DNA from: an uncultured Flavobacteriaceae bacterium
GTDB lineage: Bacteria > Bacteroidota > Bacteroidia > Flavobacteriales > Flavobacteriaceae
Assembly: GCA_947500385.1 (NCBI GenBank)
Contig: CANMSA010000003.1
Coordinates: 186,001 to 250,000, forward strand
Direction of reading: 5' to 3'
DNA: 64,000 nt
Below, one piece after another: positions 42,288-52,239 of this stretch. The notes beneath the pieces were generated by a model. The model did not search any database. It was not told where the DNA came from and was given only the letters and a program-made list of their open reading frames with translations. Numbering within the stretch: the first letter of the stretch is position 1; each line of letters begins with the position of its first letter. Both the position numbers and the translations under genes were made by a program.

Positions 42288-44714
42288 TTAGCGTAGTTCC
42301 GCGTTCAGTTCTTGTTCGTATTTCTTTTGTATTTTCCCCATTATTTTATCGATTTGTTTATCGGTAAGGGTACGGTTCTCGTCTAGGAGTGTAAAGCTCA
42401 CGGCATACGATTTCTTGCCTTTAGGAAGTTTGCTGCCGGTATAGACATCAAACAATTTTACAGATTTCAACAACTTTCGCTCCGTTTGAAATGCGAGATC
42501 ATGTACTTTTTTAAACTGGGCATGATTATCCAAAAGCAGCGCGAAATCTCTTTTTACCTCTGGGTATTTGGGGATGTCTTGAAAAGCAATCTCTTTTTTA
42601 CCGGCAATGGAGAGAACGGTATCCCAATCAAAATCGGCGAAAAGTACTTCTTGGCGCAAATCGAACTTCTTTAAAATATCCTTTTTCACTATTCCGAAGC
42701 TGGCGACCTTTTTTTTATTCGAAATGAGTTCGATTCCCTCGGAAAGTAACGAAGTGTCTGCCGGCCTTTCCTCCAAGGTATTGATGCCGAGCCTGGCCAG
42801 TACATTTTTAACCACCGTTTTGCAATAGTAAAAATCCGATTTCGTGTCGGCAACGGTCCAACTGGATTCCTGTCTTTTTCCGGTGACGAGCAAAGCCAAG
42901 TGTTTTAGTTCCTCCCTGTCTTGTTCCCTTTGATGGTAGGTCTTGCCAAACTCGAACAGTTTTAAATCGGTTTTTTTTCGATTTACGTTGTAAGAAACAG
43001 TTTCCAGCCCATTGAATAGCATGGATTGTCTCATAACCGAAAGGTCCGAACTCAGTGGATTTAGCATCTGAACGGCTTCCTCACTACTAATTCCCGCGGC
43101 ATAATCGGCATACTTGGGAGCGGTAAGGCTATTCGTCATGATTTCAAAAAAACCATTTGAGGCCAATTGCCCTCCTATTATTGTCTGTAATTTGTAATCT
43201 TCCAATTTGGAAATAGGGGCAATGGAGGCATTTAACTTTTCCTTGAAGGCAATATTGTTGTAACCATAAATACGAAGGATCTCCTCGATTACATCGACTT
43301 CTCGTAACACATCTACGCGATAGGACGGTATTGAAAGCCCCAGTCCTGTTTCGGTAACATTCTTCACTTTTATCTCCAACGAGGCTAAGATTGATTTGAT
43401 CGTATCTTTGGGAATTTCCTGCCCGATCAATGTGTTTACTTTTTCGAAAGAAAGAAACACTTGTTGATGGTCTTGCCGTTTTGGATAGAGGTCCACGATA
43501 TCCGATGTAATATAACCACCTGCGATTTCTTTTATTAACAAGGCCGCCCGTTTTAGGGCATATTCTACCTGCTCGATATCGATCCCTCTTTCAAAGCGAA
43601 AAGACGCATCAGTGTTCAATCCGTGCCTTTTGGCTGTTTTTCGAATAGAAACGGGGTCAAAATAAGCGCTTTCCAGAAATATCGATTTGGTATTTTCCGT
43701 TACTCCGGTATTGATTCCTCCAAAGACTCCGGCGATACACATAGGCTTTTCGGTATCGCATATCATTAGGTCATCTTCATGTAACTCCCGTTCTTCCCCA
43801 TCGAGGGTCATGAACTTGGTGCCGCCTTCTACCTTTTTAACAATGACTTTACCACCATGAATACGGTCGGCATCAAACGCATGTAGCGGCTGTCCTAATT
43901 CATGCAAAACATAGTTGGTGGCATCTACCAAGTTGTTTTTGGGAGTAATACCTATGGCGGCCAACCTATTTTTTAACCAGTCTGGAGACGGTTGTACTAT
44001 TAAATTGGTCAAGGTAACCCCACAATATCTTGGGGCCAGCGCACTGTCTTCCACTTCTACCTCTATCCTCAGGGATCGGTTGTCAACATTAAACTGGCTA
44101 ATGGAGGGGGTGATGAGCTCTTTGGTAATTTCTCTTTGGATGAGCCCGGCCCTAAGATCCCGAGCTACTCCAAAATGGCTCATGGCATCTGCACGATTGG
44201 GCGTGAGGCCTATTTCAAAAACTTCGTCATTTTCAATTTCAAAAACTTCCGCACAGGGCGTACCTACTGCAAGACTGTCGTCTAGTACCAAAATCCCGTC
44301 ATGACCGTCCCCAATACCCAGCTCATCTTCCGCGCAAATCATTCCGTGGCTTTCCTCGCCTCGTATTTTCCCTTTTTTAATGGTCCAAGCTTCGCCCTCC
44401 TTAGAATATAGGGTAGTACCAATGGTCGCAACGGGCACTTTTTGACCGGCAGCAACATTTGGCGCACCACAAACAATTTGCAAAGGACTATCCCCGCCGA
44501 TATCGACGGTTGTTAATTTTAACTTGTCGGCGTTCGGGTGCTTTATACAATTTAGTACATGCCCGACGACAACTCCCCGCAGGCCACCTTTTACCGACTC
44601 AAATGGGGTAATGCCCTCGACTTCAAGACCTATATCGGTCAATAGTTCCCCGGTTTTTTGGGAATCCCATTCTATTTTAAGAAACTGCTTCAGCCAGTTA
44701 TACGAAATATTCAT
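42288..44714 (-). CDS. pheT: Phenylalanyl-tRNA synthetase beta subunit
   Basis: 808 residues, the usual length, forming the (alpha-beta)2 enzyme with PheS (not in the window). Order: N-terminal domain with an EMAP/OB tRNA-binding fold (about 40-150, GLRGVVVGHVLNCIKHPNADKLKLTTVD in parts), B3/B4 editing domain (about 205-380), B5 domain, catalytic-like core and a C-terminal ferredoxin-like anticodon-binding domain (FPEVKRDFALLLD-like segment KYPEVKRDFALLLD, about 715-728). Usually pheT follows pheS; here its 5' flank is an unrelated divergent gene. Confidence 0.96.
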   Translation of the reverse strand: MNISYNWLKQFLKIEWDSQKTGELLTDIGLEVEGITPFESVKGGLRGVVVGHVLNCIKHPNADKLKLTTVDIGGDSPLQIVCGAPNVAAGQKVPVATIGTTLYSKEGEAWTIKKGKIRGEESHGMICAEDELGIGDGHDGILVLDDSLAVGTPCAEVFEIENDEVFEIGLTPNRADAMSHFGVARDLRAGLIQREITKELITPSISQFNVDNRSLRIEVEVEDSALAPRYCGVTLTNLIVQPSPDWLKNRLAAIGITPKNNLVDATNYVLHELGQPLHAFDADRIHGGKVIVKKVEGGTKFMTLDGEERELHEDDLMICDTEKPMCIAGVFGGINTGVTENTKSIFLESAYFDPVSIRKTAKRHGLNTDASFRFERGIDIEQVEYALKRAALLIKEIAGGYITSDIVDLYPKRQDHQQVFLSFEKVNTLIGQEIPKDTIKSILASLEIKVKNVTETGLGLSIPSYRVDVLREVDVIEEILRIYGYNNIAFKEKLNASIAPISKLEDYKLQTIIGGQLASNGFFEIMTNSLTAPKYADYAAGISSEEAVQMLNPLSSDLSVMRQSMLFNGLETVSYNVNRKKTDLKLFEFGKTYHQREQDREELKHLALLVTGKRQESSWTVADTKSDFYYCKTVVKNVLARLGINTLEERPADTSLLSEGIELISNKKKVASFGIVKKDILKKFDLRQEVLFADFDWDTVLSIAGKKEIAFQDIPKYPEVKRDFALLLDNHAQFKKVHDLAFQTERKLLKSVKLFDVYTGSKLPKGKKSYAVSFTLLDENRTLTDKQIDKIMGKIQKKYEQELNAELR

Positions 44715-44845
44715 CGGTCGGTTTTAAAGGGCGTAAAGATAAAACAATGCGCGTAGACATTCAACAGCGATACTTCTGTTTTGTTTTTAATTTTTAATTG
44801 TAAGTTTTTAATCGTTATTTCGATTTTAGAATCAAAAAGTAGTTC

Positions 44846-46069
44846 ATGAACAAGTTCTTTCTAAGCGTTGGTATTACCCTGTTGGCGATTGCCTGTAAAC
44901 CGGATAAGAGGCAATTTCCTGTCGAAGGGGTATGGAGGGCCGAATTGGCGGTAATGGACCACCAGGTTTTACCATTTAATTTTAAACTTCAAAAATCGGA
45001 TACCGGTTCGTACAAAATGGAAATCTATAATGCGGAGGAAGTGATTCTTGTTGATGAAATCGAGATAGTGGGGGATAGCATCACTATTCGAACGCCTGTT
45101 TTTGAAGGATATATCACAGGTAGTTATACTGCCGAAAGCATACGCGGAGTATTTGTCAAGGAAAGTTTGGATCGCATTGTTCCATTTACGGCACAGTTTG
45201 ATGAAACGGAACGGTTTGATAAAACAATCCCCTCAAATACGGATGTTTCGGGAATATGGGAGACCGATTTTAGTTTGGGTACGGAAGATCATTACAAAGG
45301 CAAAGGAATCTTTACTCAAAAAGATGACAAGGTCACGGGAACTTTTAGAACCACTACGGGAGATTACAGATACTTGGAAGGGATCGCCGATGGCGACTCT
45401 CTAAAACTTTCGGCATTCGACGGGGCACATGCTTTTCTGTTTGCTGCAAAAATGACCGATAGCACCTTACAAGGCACGTTCTATTCCGGGAACCACTTTA
45501 AGGAACCATTTTTTGCCACCAGAAATAAGGATTTTGAATTGATAAGTGCCGATTCGCTCACTTATTTAAAAGAAGGGTACGAACACTTTACTTTTGAATT
45601 TCCGAATGCGAAGGGAGATTTGGTATCCTTAGAAGACACGCGGTTCAAAAATAAGGTGGTCTTGGTACAAATTATGGGCACCTGGTGCCCCAATTGCCTT
45701 GATGAGACCAAATTTTATCTTGATTATTTGAAGCATCACGATACGGATGATTTGGCGGTAGTCGCTCTGGCATTTGAGTATGCCAAAACCAAAGAAGGGG
45801 CATTTAAAAGTATACAGCGGATGAGGGATCGTATCGGGGTAGATTATCCAATATTACTGGCGCAATATGGTACATCGGATAAAGAAAAGGCACAAGAAAA
45901 ACTGCCTATGTTGAATCATGTGCTCTCATATCCGACGACCATATTTATCGATAAAACAGGGGAGGTAAGAAAAATTCATACAGGATTTAACGGTCCGGCT
46001 ACGGGAAAGAAACACACCGCTTTTAAGAAGGAATTCGATGCTTTTGTACAGCTTCTTTTGGCCGAGTAA
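44846..46069 (+). CDS. TlpA-type thioredoxin-like lipoprotein
   Basis: 407 residues. The signal peptide ends in LLAIACKPD (Cys about residue 17), so lipid-anchored. The first ~250 residues hold two lipocalin-like/DUF4369-type beta domains (VEGVWRAELAVMDHQVLPFNFKLQKSD, repeated in altered form from about residue 130 as SGIWETDFSLGTED). The C-terminal part is a thioredoxin fold with the active site GTWCPNC (CPNC, about 280) and a cis-Pro region LSYPTTIFID. Likely a periplasmic or outer-surface thiol oxidoreductase. Confidence 0.87.
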   Translation: MNKFFLSVGITLLAIACKPDKRQFPVEGVWRAELAVMDHQVLPFNFKLQKSDTGSYKMEIYNAEEVILVDEIEIVGDSITIRTPVFEGYITGSYTAESIRGVFVKESLDRIVPFTAQFDETERFDKTIPSNTDVSGIWETDFSLGTEDHYKGKGIFTQKDDKVTGTFRTTTGDYRYLEGIADGDSLKLSAFDGAHAFLFAAKMTDSTLQGTFYSGNHFKEPFFATRNKDFELISADSLTYLKEGYEHFTFEFPNAKGDLVSLEDTRFKNKVVLVQIMGTWCPNCLDETKFYLDYLKHHDTDDLAVVALAFEYAKTKEGAFKSIQRMRDRIGVDYPILLAQYGTSDKEKAQEKLPMLNHVLSYPTTIFIDKTGEVRKIHTGFNGPATGKKHTAFKKEFDAFVQLLLAE

Positions 46070-46074
46070 GAAGA

Positions 46075-47193
46075 CTAAATAATGGTAGATTTCCCTAAAC
46101 CGATATTCTCATCATTCATGTTCATATCATCATCAATATCAGTGATATGGTCGGCAATAAAATCCCCGACATAATCCGTTCCATACTTACTGCTTCCCAA
46201 AATATCGGGCGTTAGTATCTTTTTCTTGAACGATTTTCGGACTGAAGCGATAACGGCTTTTGATTCTTCTTTGAGACCAAAATGTTCCAATAGCAATGCC
46301 GTACTCAAAATAGAGGCCACCGGATTGGCAATATTTTTCCCTTTCGCTTGCGGATAAGATCCATGTACCGGTTCGAACATACAATGGTATTCCCCGATTG
46401 ATGCGGAGGGCAATAACCCGGTAGACCCAATAATGACACTACCTTGGTCAGATAGGATATCACCAAACATATTATCGGTCAATAAAACATCAAAACTGGT
46501 TGGGTTGAGCAGTAGCTGTACTGCGGCATTGTCGATATAAAGACATTCGAGCGTTACATCCGGGTAACTGGTACCAATTGTTTTAACCACCCTGCGCCAT
46601 AATCGGGAAGTTTCCAAAACATTTGCTTTATCGACCAAAGTAAGTTTTTTACGTCTTCTTTTAGCGGCCTTAAATGCACGGTGGGCAATTCTACTTATTT
46701 CCTTTTCTGTATAAATACAAAGGTCAGAGGCGGTAGTACCATCTTCGCTTACCTGTTTTTCACCATAATAGATACCTCCTGTAAGCTCCCTATAAATTTC
46801 AAAATCGGTACCACGCACCAGGTCTTTCCCAAGCGGCGAGTGTTTTATAATTTCAGGGAACATTTTTACAGGCCTTACATTGGCGAACAAACCAAGTTCT
46901 TTTCTCAGCTGCAATAAGCCTTGTTCCGGTCGTATTTTGGCTTCCGGGTTGTTGTCGTACTCCAAGGTGCCTATTGTACCAGACAGCGTAACATCCGAAT
47001 TGGCACAAAGCGCTAAGGTTTCTTTGGGTAGGGGCGTACCATGTTTTTCGATGGCCAAGGCGCCCATGGTGCCTTTGGAAAAAATGAAGGTATGGTTGAA
47101 TGTTTCGGCGACAGCTTTCAGGCATTTGACAGATTCGGCCACAATCTCGGGGCCAATGCCATCTCCGCCTAAAAGTGCAATTTTAAGTTGCAT
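46075..47193 (-). CDS. leuB: 3-isopropylmalate dehydrogenase
   Basis: Third step of leucine synthesis: NAD-dependent oxidative decarboxylation of 3-isopropylmalate. 372 residues. Opening IALLGGDGIGPEIV (about 5-18), RPEQGLLQLRKELGLFANVRP, the substrate-binding arginines in REL TGGIYYGEK region, DKANVLETSRLWR, and the metal-binding Asp in DNMFGDILSDQGSVIIGSTGLLPSASIG. The start codon follows the leuA stop with no gap (TAG ATG). leuC and leuD are not in the window. Confidence 0.95.
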   Translation of the reverse strand: MQLKIALLGGDGIGPEIVAESVKCLKAVAETFNHTFIFSKGTMGALAIEKHGTPLPKETLALCANSDVTLSGTIGTLEYDNNPEAKIRPEQGLLQLRKELGLFANVRPVKMFPEIIKHSPLGKDLVRGTDFEIYRELTGGIYYGEKQVSEDGTTASDLCIYTEKEISRIAHRAFKAAKRRRKKLTLVDKANVLETSRLWRRVVKTIGTSYPDVTLECLYIDNAAVQLLLNPTSFDVLLTDNMFGDILSDQGSVIIGSTGLLPSASIGEYHCMFEPVHGSYPQAKGKNIANPVASILSTALLLEHFGLKEESKAVIASVRKSFKKKILTPDILGSSKYGTDYVGDFIADHITDIDDDMNMNDENIGLGKSTII

Positions 47194-48366
47194 CTACGAT
47201 ACAATTTCAATAGTTATTTTCGAGTCTTCTATGATGGTATGGATATCGGCATCCAGCACCTCCTTCTTCTGATCGGCGAATTTCAAAAATTCCTGGTACA
47301 CCTCGTCAAGCTGTAGTTTGGTAAGTTCATAGCCTACAAGCTTTGCACGGTATGCCAACGCTGCGCGCCCACTTCTGGCCGTTAGCACGATGGAAGATTC
47401 ATTCACACCTACTTCCGCAGGGTCGATGATTTCATAGGTTTCCCGATTTTTTATAACACCATCTTGGTGAATTCCGGAACTGTGAGCAAAGGCATTCGCA
47501 CCAACAATTGCCTTATTGGGCTGCACGATCATACCCATTTTTTGTGAGACCATTTTACTGGTGTCAAACAATAATTTACTGTTAATGTTGGTATCAAGGC
47601 CCAATGTTGGGTGCTGTCTTAAGATCATTACGACTTCCTCCAAAGAGGTATTGCCGGCGCGCTCACCAATACCGTTGATGGTGCATTCGATCTGCCGTGC
47701 GCCATTGGAGACACCGGCGATTGAATTGGCAGTGGCCAACCCCAAATCGTTATGGCAATGGCAAGAAAGTGTAGCCTTGTGAATCCCTGTGACATTTTCT
47801 TTTAGGTACTTTATTTTAGCCCCATACTCCTCTGGCAGACAGTAGCCCGTTGTGTCAGGAATATTGAGAACAGTGGCCCCGGCTTTCACGACCGCTTCAC
47901 ATACCCTGGCCAGAAATTCATTGTCGGTACGCCCTGCATCTTCTGCAAAAAACTCAACATCCTCTACAAACGTTTTTGCATAACTGACCGCCGCAGTGGC
48001 ACGTTCGATGATTTTATCCTTATCAGAATTAAACTTGTGTATGATATGGGAATCCGAAGTTCCGATTCCGGTATGAATCCTAGGGCGTTTCGCAGGTTTA
48101 AGTGCTTCGGCTGCAACGGAAATGTCTTTTTTTACAGCCCTGGTAAGACCACAAACGGTAACATCTTTCACTAGTTTGGCTATTTCATTCACCGACTTAA
48201 AATCACCGGGACTTGAAATAGGAAAACCGGCTTCTATAATATCTACCCCAAGATTATTTAATCTTTCGGCGATAACAAGTTTTTGCCTTGTATCAAGTTT
48301 ACAACCTGGTACTTGTTCTCCATCTCGAAGTGTAGTGTCAAAAATATCTACCTTATCTTTACTCAT
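47194..48366 (-). CDS. leuA: 2-isopropylmalate synthase, short form without regulatory domain
   Basis: Condenses acetyl-CoA with 2-oxoisovalerate to start leucine synthesis. 390 residues only: the catalytic TIM barrel ([15 protein letters not shown] about 10-24; [31 protein letters not shown] with metal-binding His pair; [15 protein letters not shown]) plus a short C-terminal linker. The ~130-residue LeuA dimer domain that senses leucine in the usual ~520-residue enzyme is missing. Immediately adjacent to leuB, so leucine synthesis fits, though short relatives include homocitrate and citramalate synthases. Confidence 0.88.
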   Translation of the reverse strand: MSKDKVDIFDTTLRDGEQVPGCKLDTRQKLVIAERLNNLGVDIIEAGFPISSPGDFKSVNEIAKLVKDVTVCGLTRAVKKDISVAAEALKPAKRPRIHTGIGTSDSHIIHKFNSDKDKIIERATAAVSYAKTFVEDVEFFAEDAGRTDNEFLARVCEAVVKAGATVLNIPDTTGYCLPEEYGAKIKYLKENVTGIHKATLSCHCHNDLGLATANSIAGVSNGARQIECTINGIGERAGNTSLEEVVMILRQHPTLGLDTNINSKLLFDTSKMVSQKMGMIVQPNKAIVGANAFAHSSGIHQDGVIKNRETYEIIDPAEVGVNESSIVLTARSGRAALAYRAKLVGYELTKLQLDEVYQEFLKFADQKKEVLDADIHTIIEDSKITIEIVS

Positions 48367-48513
48367 TATATTTGTGTAGTTTTAGGTACCCATAACGAAT
48401 ATAATCCGTAGGCATATAATAATCGAAATTACAAAAAAATAGTTACAACGTTGAATTACTTTTTAGGTGTTTTAATTATTTGATGTTTAGATATTTAAGT
48501 ACTTTTTATTACG

Positions 48514-50058
48514 ATGACAAATACCCATAAAGATTCCCTTTTCGTACTGGTAAAGTCTCTTTCGAAGTCTGAGAAGAGACAGTTTAAGCTGTATGTGGGC
48601 CGTTTAGGGGTAAATACCGATGCCAAGTTCCTCGCACTTTTCAATTTATTGGATAAAGTAAAAAAGTACGATGAAAGGGCCATTTTGGAGAGTGGTATTG
48701 TGAAAAAGGCCCAGTTATCAAACTTAAAAGCCCATCTATACAAACAAATTTTGGTAAGCCTGCGATTGAATCCGGTCAATCAAAATATACGGGTACAGAT
48801 ACGGGAGCAGTTAGATTTTGCTACCATTCTGTATCAGAAAGGGTTGTATAAACAAAGCCTTAAGATATTGGACAAGGCCAAGGCGACGGCGATAGAGAAT
48901 GAAGAAAAGAACATCGCGTATGAAATAGTAGAGTTGGAGAAGATCATAGAAACACAATTTATTACCCGCAGTATACCTCATAGGGCCGATGAATTGGCCA
49001 TTCAGGCGAAAGAGTTATCGGCTTTGAACGTCACTACAAGCAAACTTTCAAATCTCTCATTGCAACTCTACGGAATTATGTTAAAAGTAGGGTACGTACA
49101 AAGCGATGCAGACCATCAGCGCGTAAAGGAGTATTTTGAACGTCACCTTCCGAATTATCGGTTGAAAGATTTAGGATTTAGAGAGAAGTTATGGCTCTAC
49201 AAAGCACATTTGTGGTATAGTTTTTTATTGCAAGATTTTTTGTCTTCCTATAAATATGCGAGTAAGTGGGTAGATTTATTTTATGAGCAACAGGAGCAGA
49301 TTTCCTTGAATCCCGTTTTTTTTCTCAAAGGCAATCACTACTTACTTGAGTCGTTGTTCTATGTGAAGTACAGTTCCCAATTTCGTAAAACGTTGGAACG
49401 TTTGGAAAGCGTTGTTGCCAGTAAAAGCTTTCCTAAAAACGATAATATTGCTTCCTTGGCGTTTTTATATATCAATGCCAACAAGTTGAACCTGCATTTT
49501 TTAGAAGGTACTTTTCACAAAGGGCTTTATTTGGTGAAAATCGTGGAGTATGGTATCGAAAAGCACCAAGGGCGTATAGATGCGCATCATATCATGGTGC
49601 TATACTATAAAATTGCCTGTCTCTATTTTGGCAATGGAGATCATAAGAACTGTATTATTTACCTTAAAAAAATCATTAACAACAAGAATCTGAAAATGCG
49701 GGAAGACCTGATGTGTTTTGCCCGAGTTTTGAACTTGTTCGCCCATTATGAAGCCGGAATGGACTATCATCTGGAAGTACAATTAAAAAGTACGTATAAG
49801 TTTCTATTAAAAATGAACGACCTGCACGATGTTCAAAAAGAGATGATTAAGTTCTTACGTAATTTAGGGAATATTTACCCCCATGAACTTCAGGGGGAAT
49901 TCCAAAAGTTACATACACAATTAAAGAAATATGAGAACGATCCTTACGAGAAGCGTGCCTTCTTATACCTGGATATTATTTCATGGTTAGAAAGTCATTT
50001 AGAAAACAAACCGGTTTCGCAGATCATACGTGAGAAGGCCATGTCCCATACCCGCTAA
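48514..50058 (+). CDS. Uncharacterised helical-repeat protein
   Basis: 514 residues, without signal peptide or membrane helix. Opens SLFVLVKSLSKSEKRQFKLYV, a segment I associate with a conserved Bacteroidota family of unknown role. The body (about 100-450) is alpha-helical in pairs (LYQKGLYKQSLKILDKAKATAI resembles a TPR unit), suggesting a TPR-like scaffold. Divergent from leuA with a 147-base gap that holds no clear operator. It is followed within three bases by the EamA transporter gene. Confidence 0.65.
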   Translation: MTNTHKDSLFVLVKSLSKSEKRQFKLYVGRLGVNTDAKFLALFNLLDKVKKYDERAILESGIVKKAQLSNLKAHLYKQILVSLRLNPVNQNIRVQIREQLDFATILYQKGLYKQSLKILDKAKATAIENEEKNIAYEIVELEKIIETQFITRSIPHRADELAIQAKELSALNVTTSKLSNLSLQLYGIMLKVGYVQSDADHQRVKEYFERHLPNYRLKDLGFREKLWLYKAHLWYSFLLQDFLSSYKYASKWVDLFYEQQEQISLNPVFFLKGNHYLLESLFYVKYSSQFRKTLERLESVVASKSFPKNDNIASLAFLYINANKLNLHFLEGTFHKGLYLVKIVEYGIEKHQGRIDAHHIMVLYYKIACLYFGNGDHKNCIIYLKKIINNKNLKMREDLMCFARVLNLFAHYEAGMDYHLEVQLKSTYKFLLKMNDLHDVQKEMIKFLRNLGNIYPHELQGEFQKLHTQLKKYENDPYEKRAFLYLDIISWLESHLENKPVSQIIREKAMSHTR

Positions 50059-50061
50059 GCA

Positions 50062-50928
50062 TTGAAGACCTCTACGGCCACATTTAATGGCAGAAACTTT
50101 TTGGAACTCAATTTGGTGATGCTTCTTCTGGGCACATCAGGTCCCTTTGGGAAGTACATCACCCTTCCGGTATCCTTGGCCATTGAAATAAGAGCATTGC
50201 TGGCCCTGGTTTTTCTTTTGTTGTATTGTAAATATAAAGGACTTTCCTTTCATTTAAGAAAAAAGGATATCCCGCCCATTCTTGTATCGGGACTCCTAAT
50301 GGGGTTGCATTGGACCACTTATTTCAAAGCCTTGCAATTGTCGAATGTGGCGATTGGGATGCTGTCCCTTTTCACCTATCCCGTATGGACCGCCCTATTG
50401 GAACCCTTGTTCCTAAAAACGAAATTTCAGAAGATCCATCTGTTACTGGGGCTGTTGGTCTTGGTCGGTATTTATTTCCTGGTTCCCAAAACCGATTTAA
50501 ACAACTCGTATCTTGCCGCTATCGGTTTTGGCGTTTTTTCGGCAATTTGTTATGCTGTCCGGAATTTAATTTTGAAGACAAAAATCACCAACTATCAAGG
50601 TTCCGTGCTTATGGGGTATCAGCTGATCATCGTGTCCATTCTATTGTTCCCTGTTTTTTTTATGTATGATATTGCGGATATACCGAGTCAATGGAAAGGG
50701 TTGTTGGGAGTAGCCCTGATTACTACTGCGCTCGGACATACCATGTTCATTAATACTTTTAAACACTTCTCAATAACCACCATAAGTATTATTAGCAGCA
50801 TTCAGCCGGTGTACGGGATTCTTCTTGGCGCCTTATTTCTGGCCGAGGTTCCGGAATGGTCGACTGTATTCGGAGGGGTACTGATTCTAATTTCAGTAAT
50901 TATTGAAAGCATCCGATCATACCGTTAG
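50062..50928 (+). CDS. EamA/DMT superfamily transporter
   Basis: 288 residues. The start is a TTG at 50062 three bases after the upstream stop; no ATG is closer than residue 20, so the exact start is uncertain. Ten hydrophobic helices in two repeated five-helix EamA units (about 15-145 and 150-285); GLHWTTYFKALQLSNVAIGMLSLFTYPVWTAL in parts, with the second repeat ending in SIQPVYGILLGALFLAEVP, is typical. Exports small metabolites; substrate unknown. Confidence 0.87.
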   Translation: MKTSTATFNGRNFLELNLVMLLLGTSGPFGKYITLPVSLAIEIRALLALVFLLLYCKYKGLSFHLRKKDIPPILVSGLLMGLHWTTYFKALQLSNVAIGMLSLFTYPVWTALLEPLFLKTKFQKIHLLLGLLVLVGIYFLVPKTDLNNSYLAAIGFGVFSAICYAVRNLILKTKITNYQGSVLMGYQLIIVSILLFPVFFMYDIADIPSQWKGLLGVALITTALGHTMFINTFKHFSITTISIISSIQPVYGILLGALFLAEVPEWSTVFGGVLILISVIIESIRSYR

Positions 50929-50949
50929 CATTGCGTGGTACTGGCAATA

Positions 50950-51507
50950 TTAAGGTTTTTCCTGATCGTCATCGGCCTTTTTATCTTGATTGATGCCCGG
51001 TGTTCCCATGTTGAATTGATTGATCAGCCCGTTCCCCAATTTCTGAAACTCTTCGTTCTGAGCCATCGCCCTTACTTTTACAGGGTCAAAATTCCCATTA
51101 AAATACAAGAATGACCCCTTTACGGCATCATTGTTATAGATCAAGATTTCTTTCACGGTATTCTTCCTTTCTCGAATAGAAATTACATTTCTCTTTAGCA
51201 CATCGTTTTTTCGATATACTTCTATAAAGGAGTTTCCGGTTATTCCATTCATTTGTTTGTTTAAAAACTCGGTTCTTGCCGGGGTGGTACTGGGGAACTG
51301 TATGTAGCGTAAATCTTTCGTATTTCCAATGAGCGCTTGCATTTCAGGAGAAATATTGCTAATCATCGCTAGCATAAATCGAGGTGCCCGCACTGCAGTT
51401 ACCTGATCATCATTTTTATGCGCGTTATAGAAGGTGTCTATTGAGTTGTAGCCTCCGCAAGAAGTTATCAAAAATAAGGTAAGAATAAACAGTGTTCTTT
51501 TTAACAT
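50950..51507 (-). CDS. DUF4252 family lipoprotein
   Basis: 185 residues. Signal peptide MLKRTLFILTLFLITSCGG with lipobox Cys 17. The mature part matches DUF4252 by its length and the elements FYNAHKNDDQVTAV, ISNISPEMQ and a C-terminal amphipathic segment. In Bacteroidota DUF4252 genes often sit with ECF sigma factors, but none is here. Probably outer-membrane attached. The C-terminal tail is acidic and likely disordered. Confidence 0.8.
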   Translation of the reverse strand: MLKRTLFILTLFLITSCGGYNSIDTFYNAHKNDDQVTAVRAPRFMLAMISNISPEMQALIGNTKDLRYIQFPSTTPARTEFLNKQMNGITGNSFIEVYRKNDVLKRNVISIRERKNTVKEILIYNNDAVKGSFLYFNGNFDPVKVRAMAQNEEFQKLGNGLINQFNMGTPGINQDKKADDDQEKP

Positions 51508-51540
51508 GGTCGTGTGTTTAGTATGCTAAATGTATGAAAT

Positions 51541-52239
51541 TTAGCGACATGCATCCCAAACAGGGTCTTTGGGAGGGAGCGCTTCAAGGAACAAGAGTTC
51601 TTTTTTTACAGGATGAACGAATGAAAGCTTATAGGCATGTAAATGAATACTACCATCCTTATTGCTTCGATCAAAGCCATATTTTAAATCTCCCTTGATG
51701 GGAGAGCCGATAGCGGTCAACTGCGAACGTATTTGATGGTGCCTCCCTGTTTGCAAGTCTATTTCAAGCAGTAAGTAATGGGTGAGTTTTTTGATTACCT
51801 TGTACGAAAGAATTGCCTTTTTGCTTTCCGGAACCTCCTTGATATGGGCGTACGATTTGTTTTGTTTTGGGTTTCGTTTTAACCAATGGGTCAGCATATC
51901 TTGTTGCTTGGGCGGTGAACTTTTAACCACGGCCCAGTAGGTTTTCTTAGCAATTTTTTCGGCAAACAACTTGTTTAAACGCGGCAGTACTTTTGAGGTC
52001 TTGGCAAAAACCACAATTCCGGAAGTAGGTCGGTCAAGCCGATGTGGTACCCCTAGATACACATTCCCGGGTTTATTATATTTTTCCTTAAGAAACTTTT
52101 TAACTACCTCGCTTAAAGGAAGATCACCGGTCTTGTCACCTTGTACAATATCGCCCGGTCGTTTGTTGATGACAATGATATGATTGTCTTCATAAATGAC
52201 CTGAAGGTTACCGGGGGTAGAGTAAATTTTGGTTGTCAC
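51541..52239 (-). CDS. RluA-family rRNA/tRNA pseudouridine synthase (short form)
   Basis: 232 residues; GTG start that shares a base with the lspA stop (TAGTG). Catalytic motif GVPHRLDRPTSGIVVFAKTS (about 63-82, catalytic Asp in HRLDR), and the RluA segments LEIDLQTGRHHQIRSQLTAIGSPIKGDLKYG (in parts). The N-terminal S4 domain of the long RluA/C/D forms is absent. Modifies uridine in RNA; which site is not clear. Confidence 0.87.
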   Translation of the reverse strand: MTTKIYSTPGNLQVIYEDNHIIVINKRPGDIVQGDKTGDLPLSEVVKKFLKEKYNKPGNVYLGVPHRLDRPTSGIVVFAKTSKVLPRLNKLFAEKIAKKTYWAVVKSSPPKQQDMLTHWLKRNPKQNKSYAHIKEVPESKKAILSYKVIKKLTHYLLLEIDLQTGRHHQIRSQLTAIGSPIKGDLKYGFDRSNKDGSIHLHAYKLSFVHPVKKELLFLEALPPKDPVWDACR

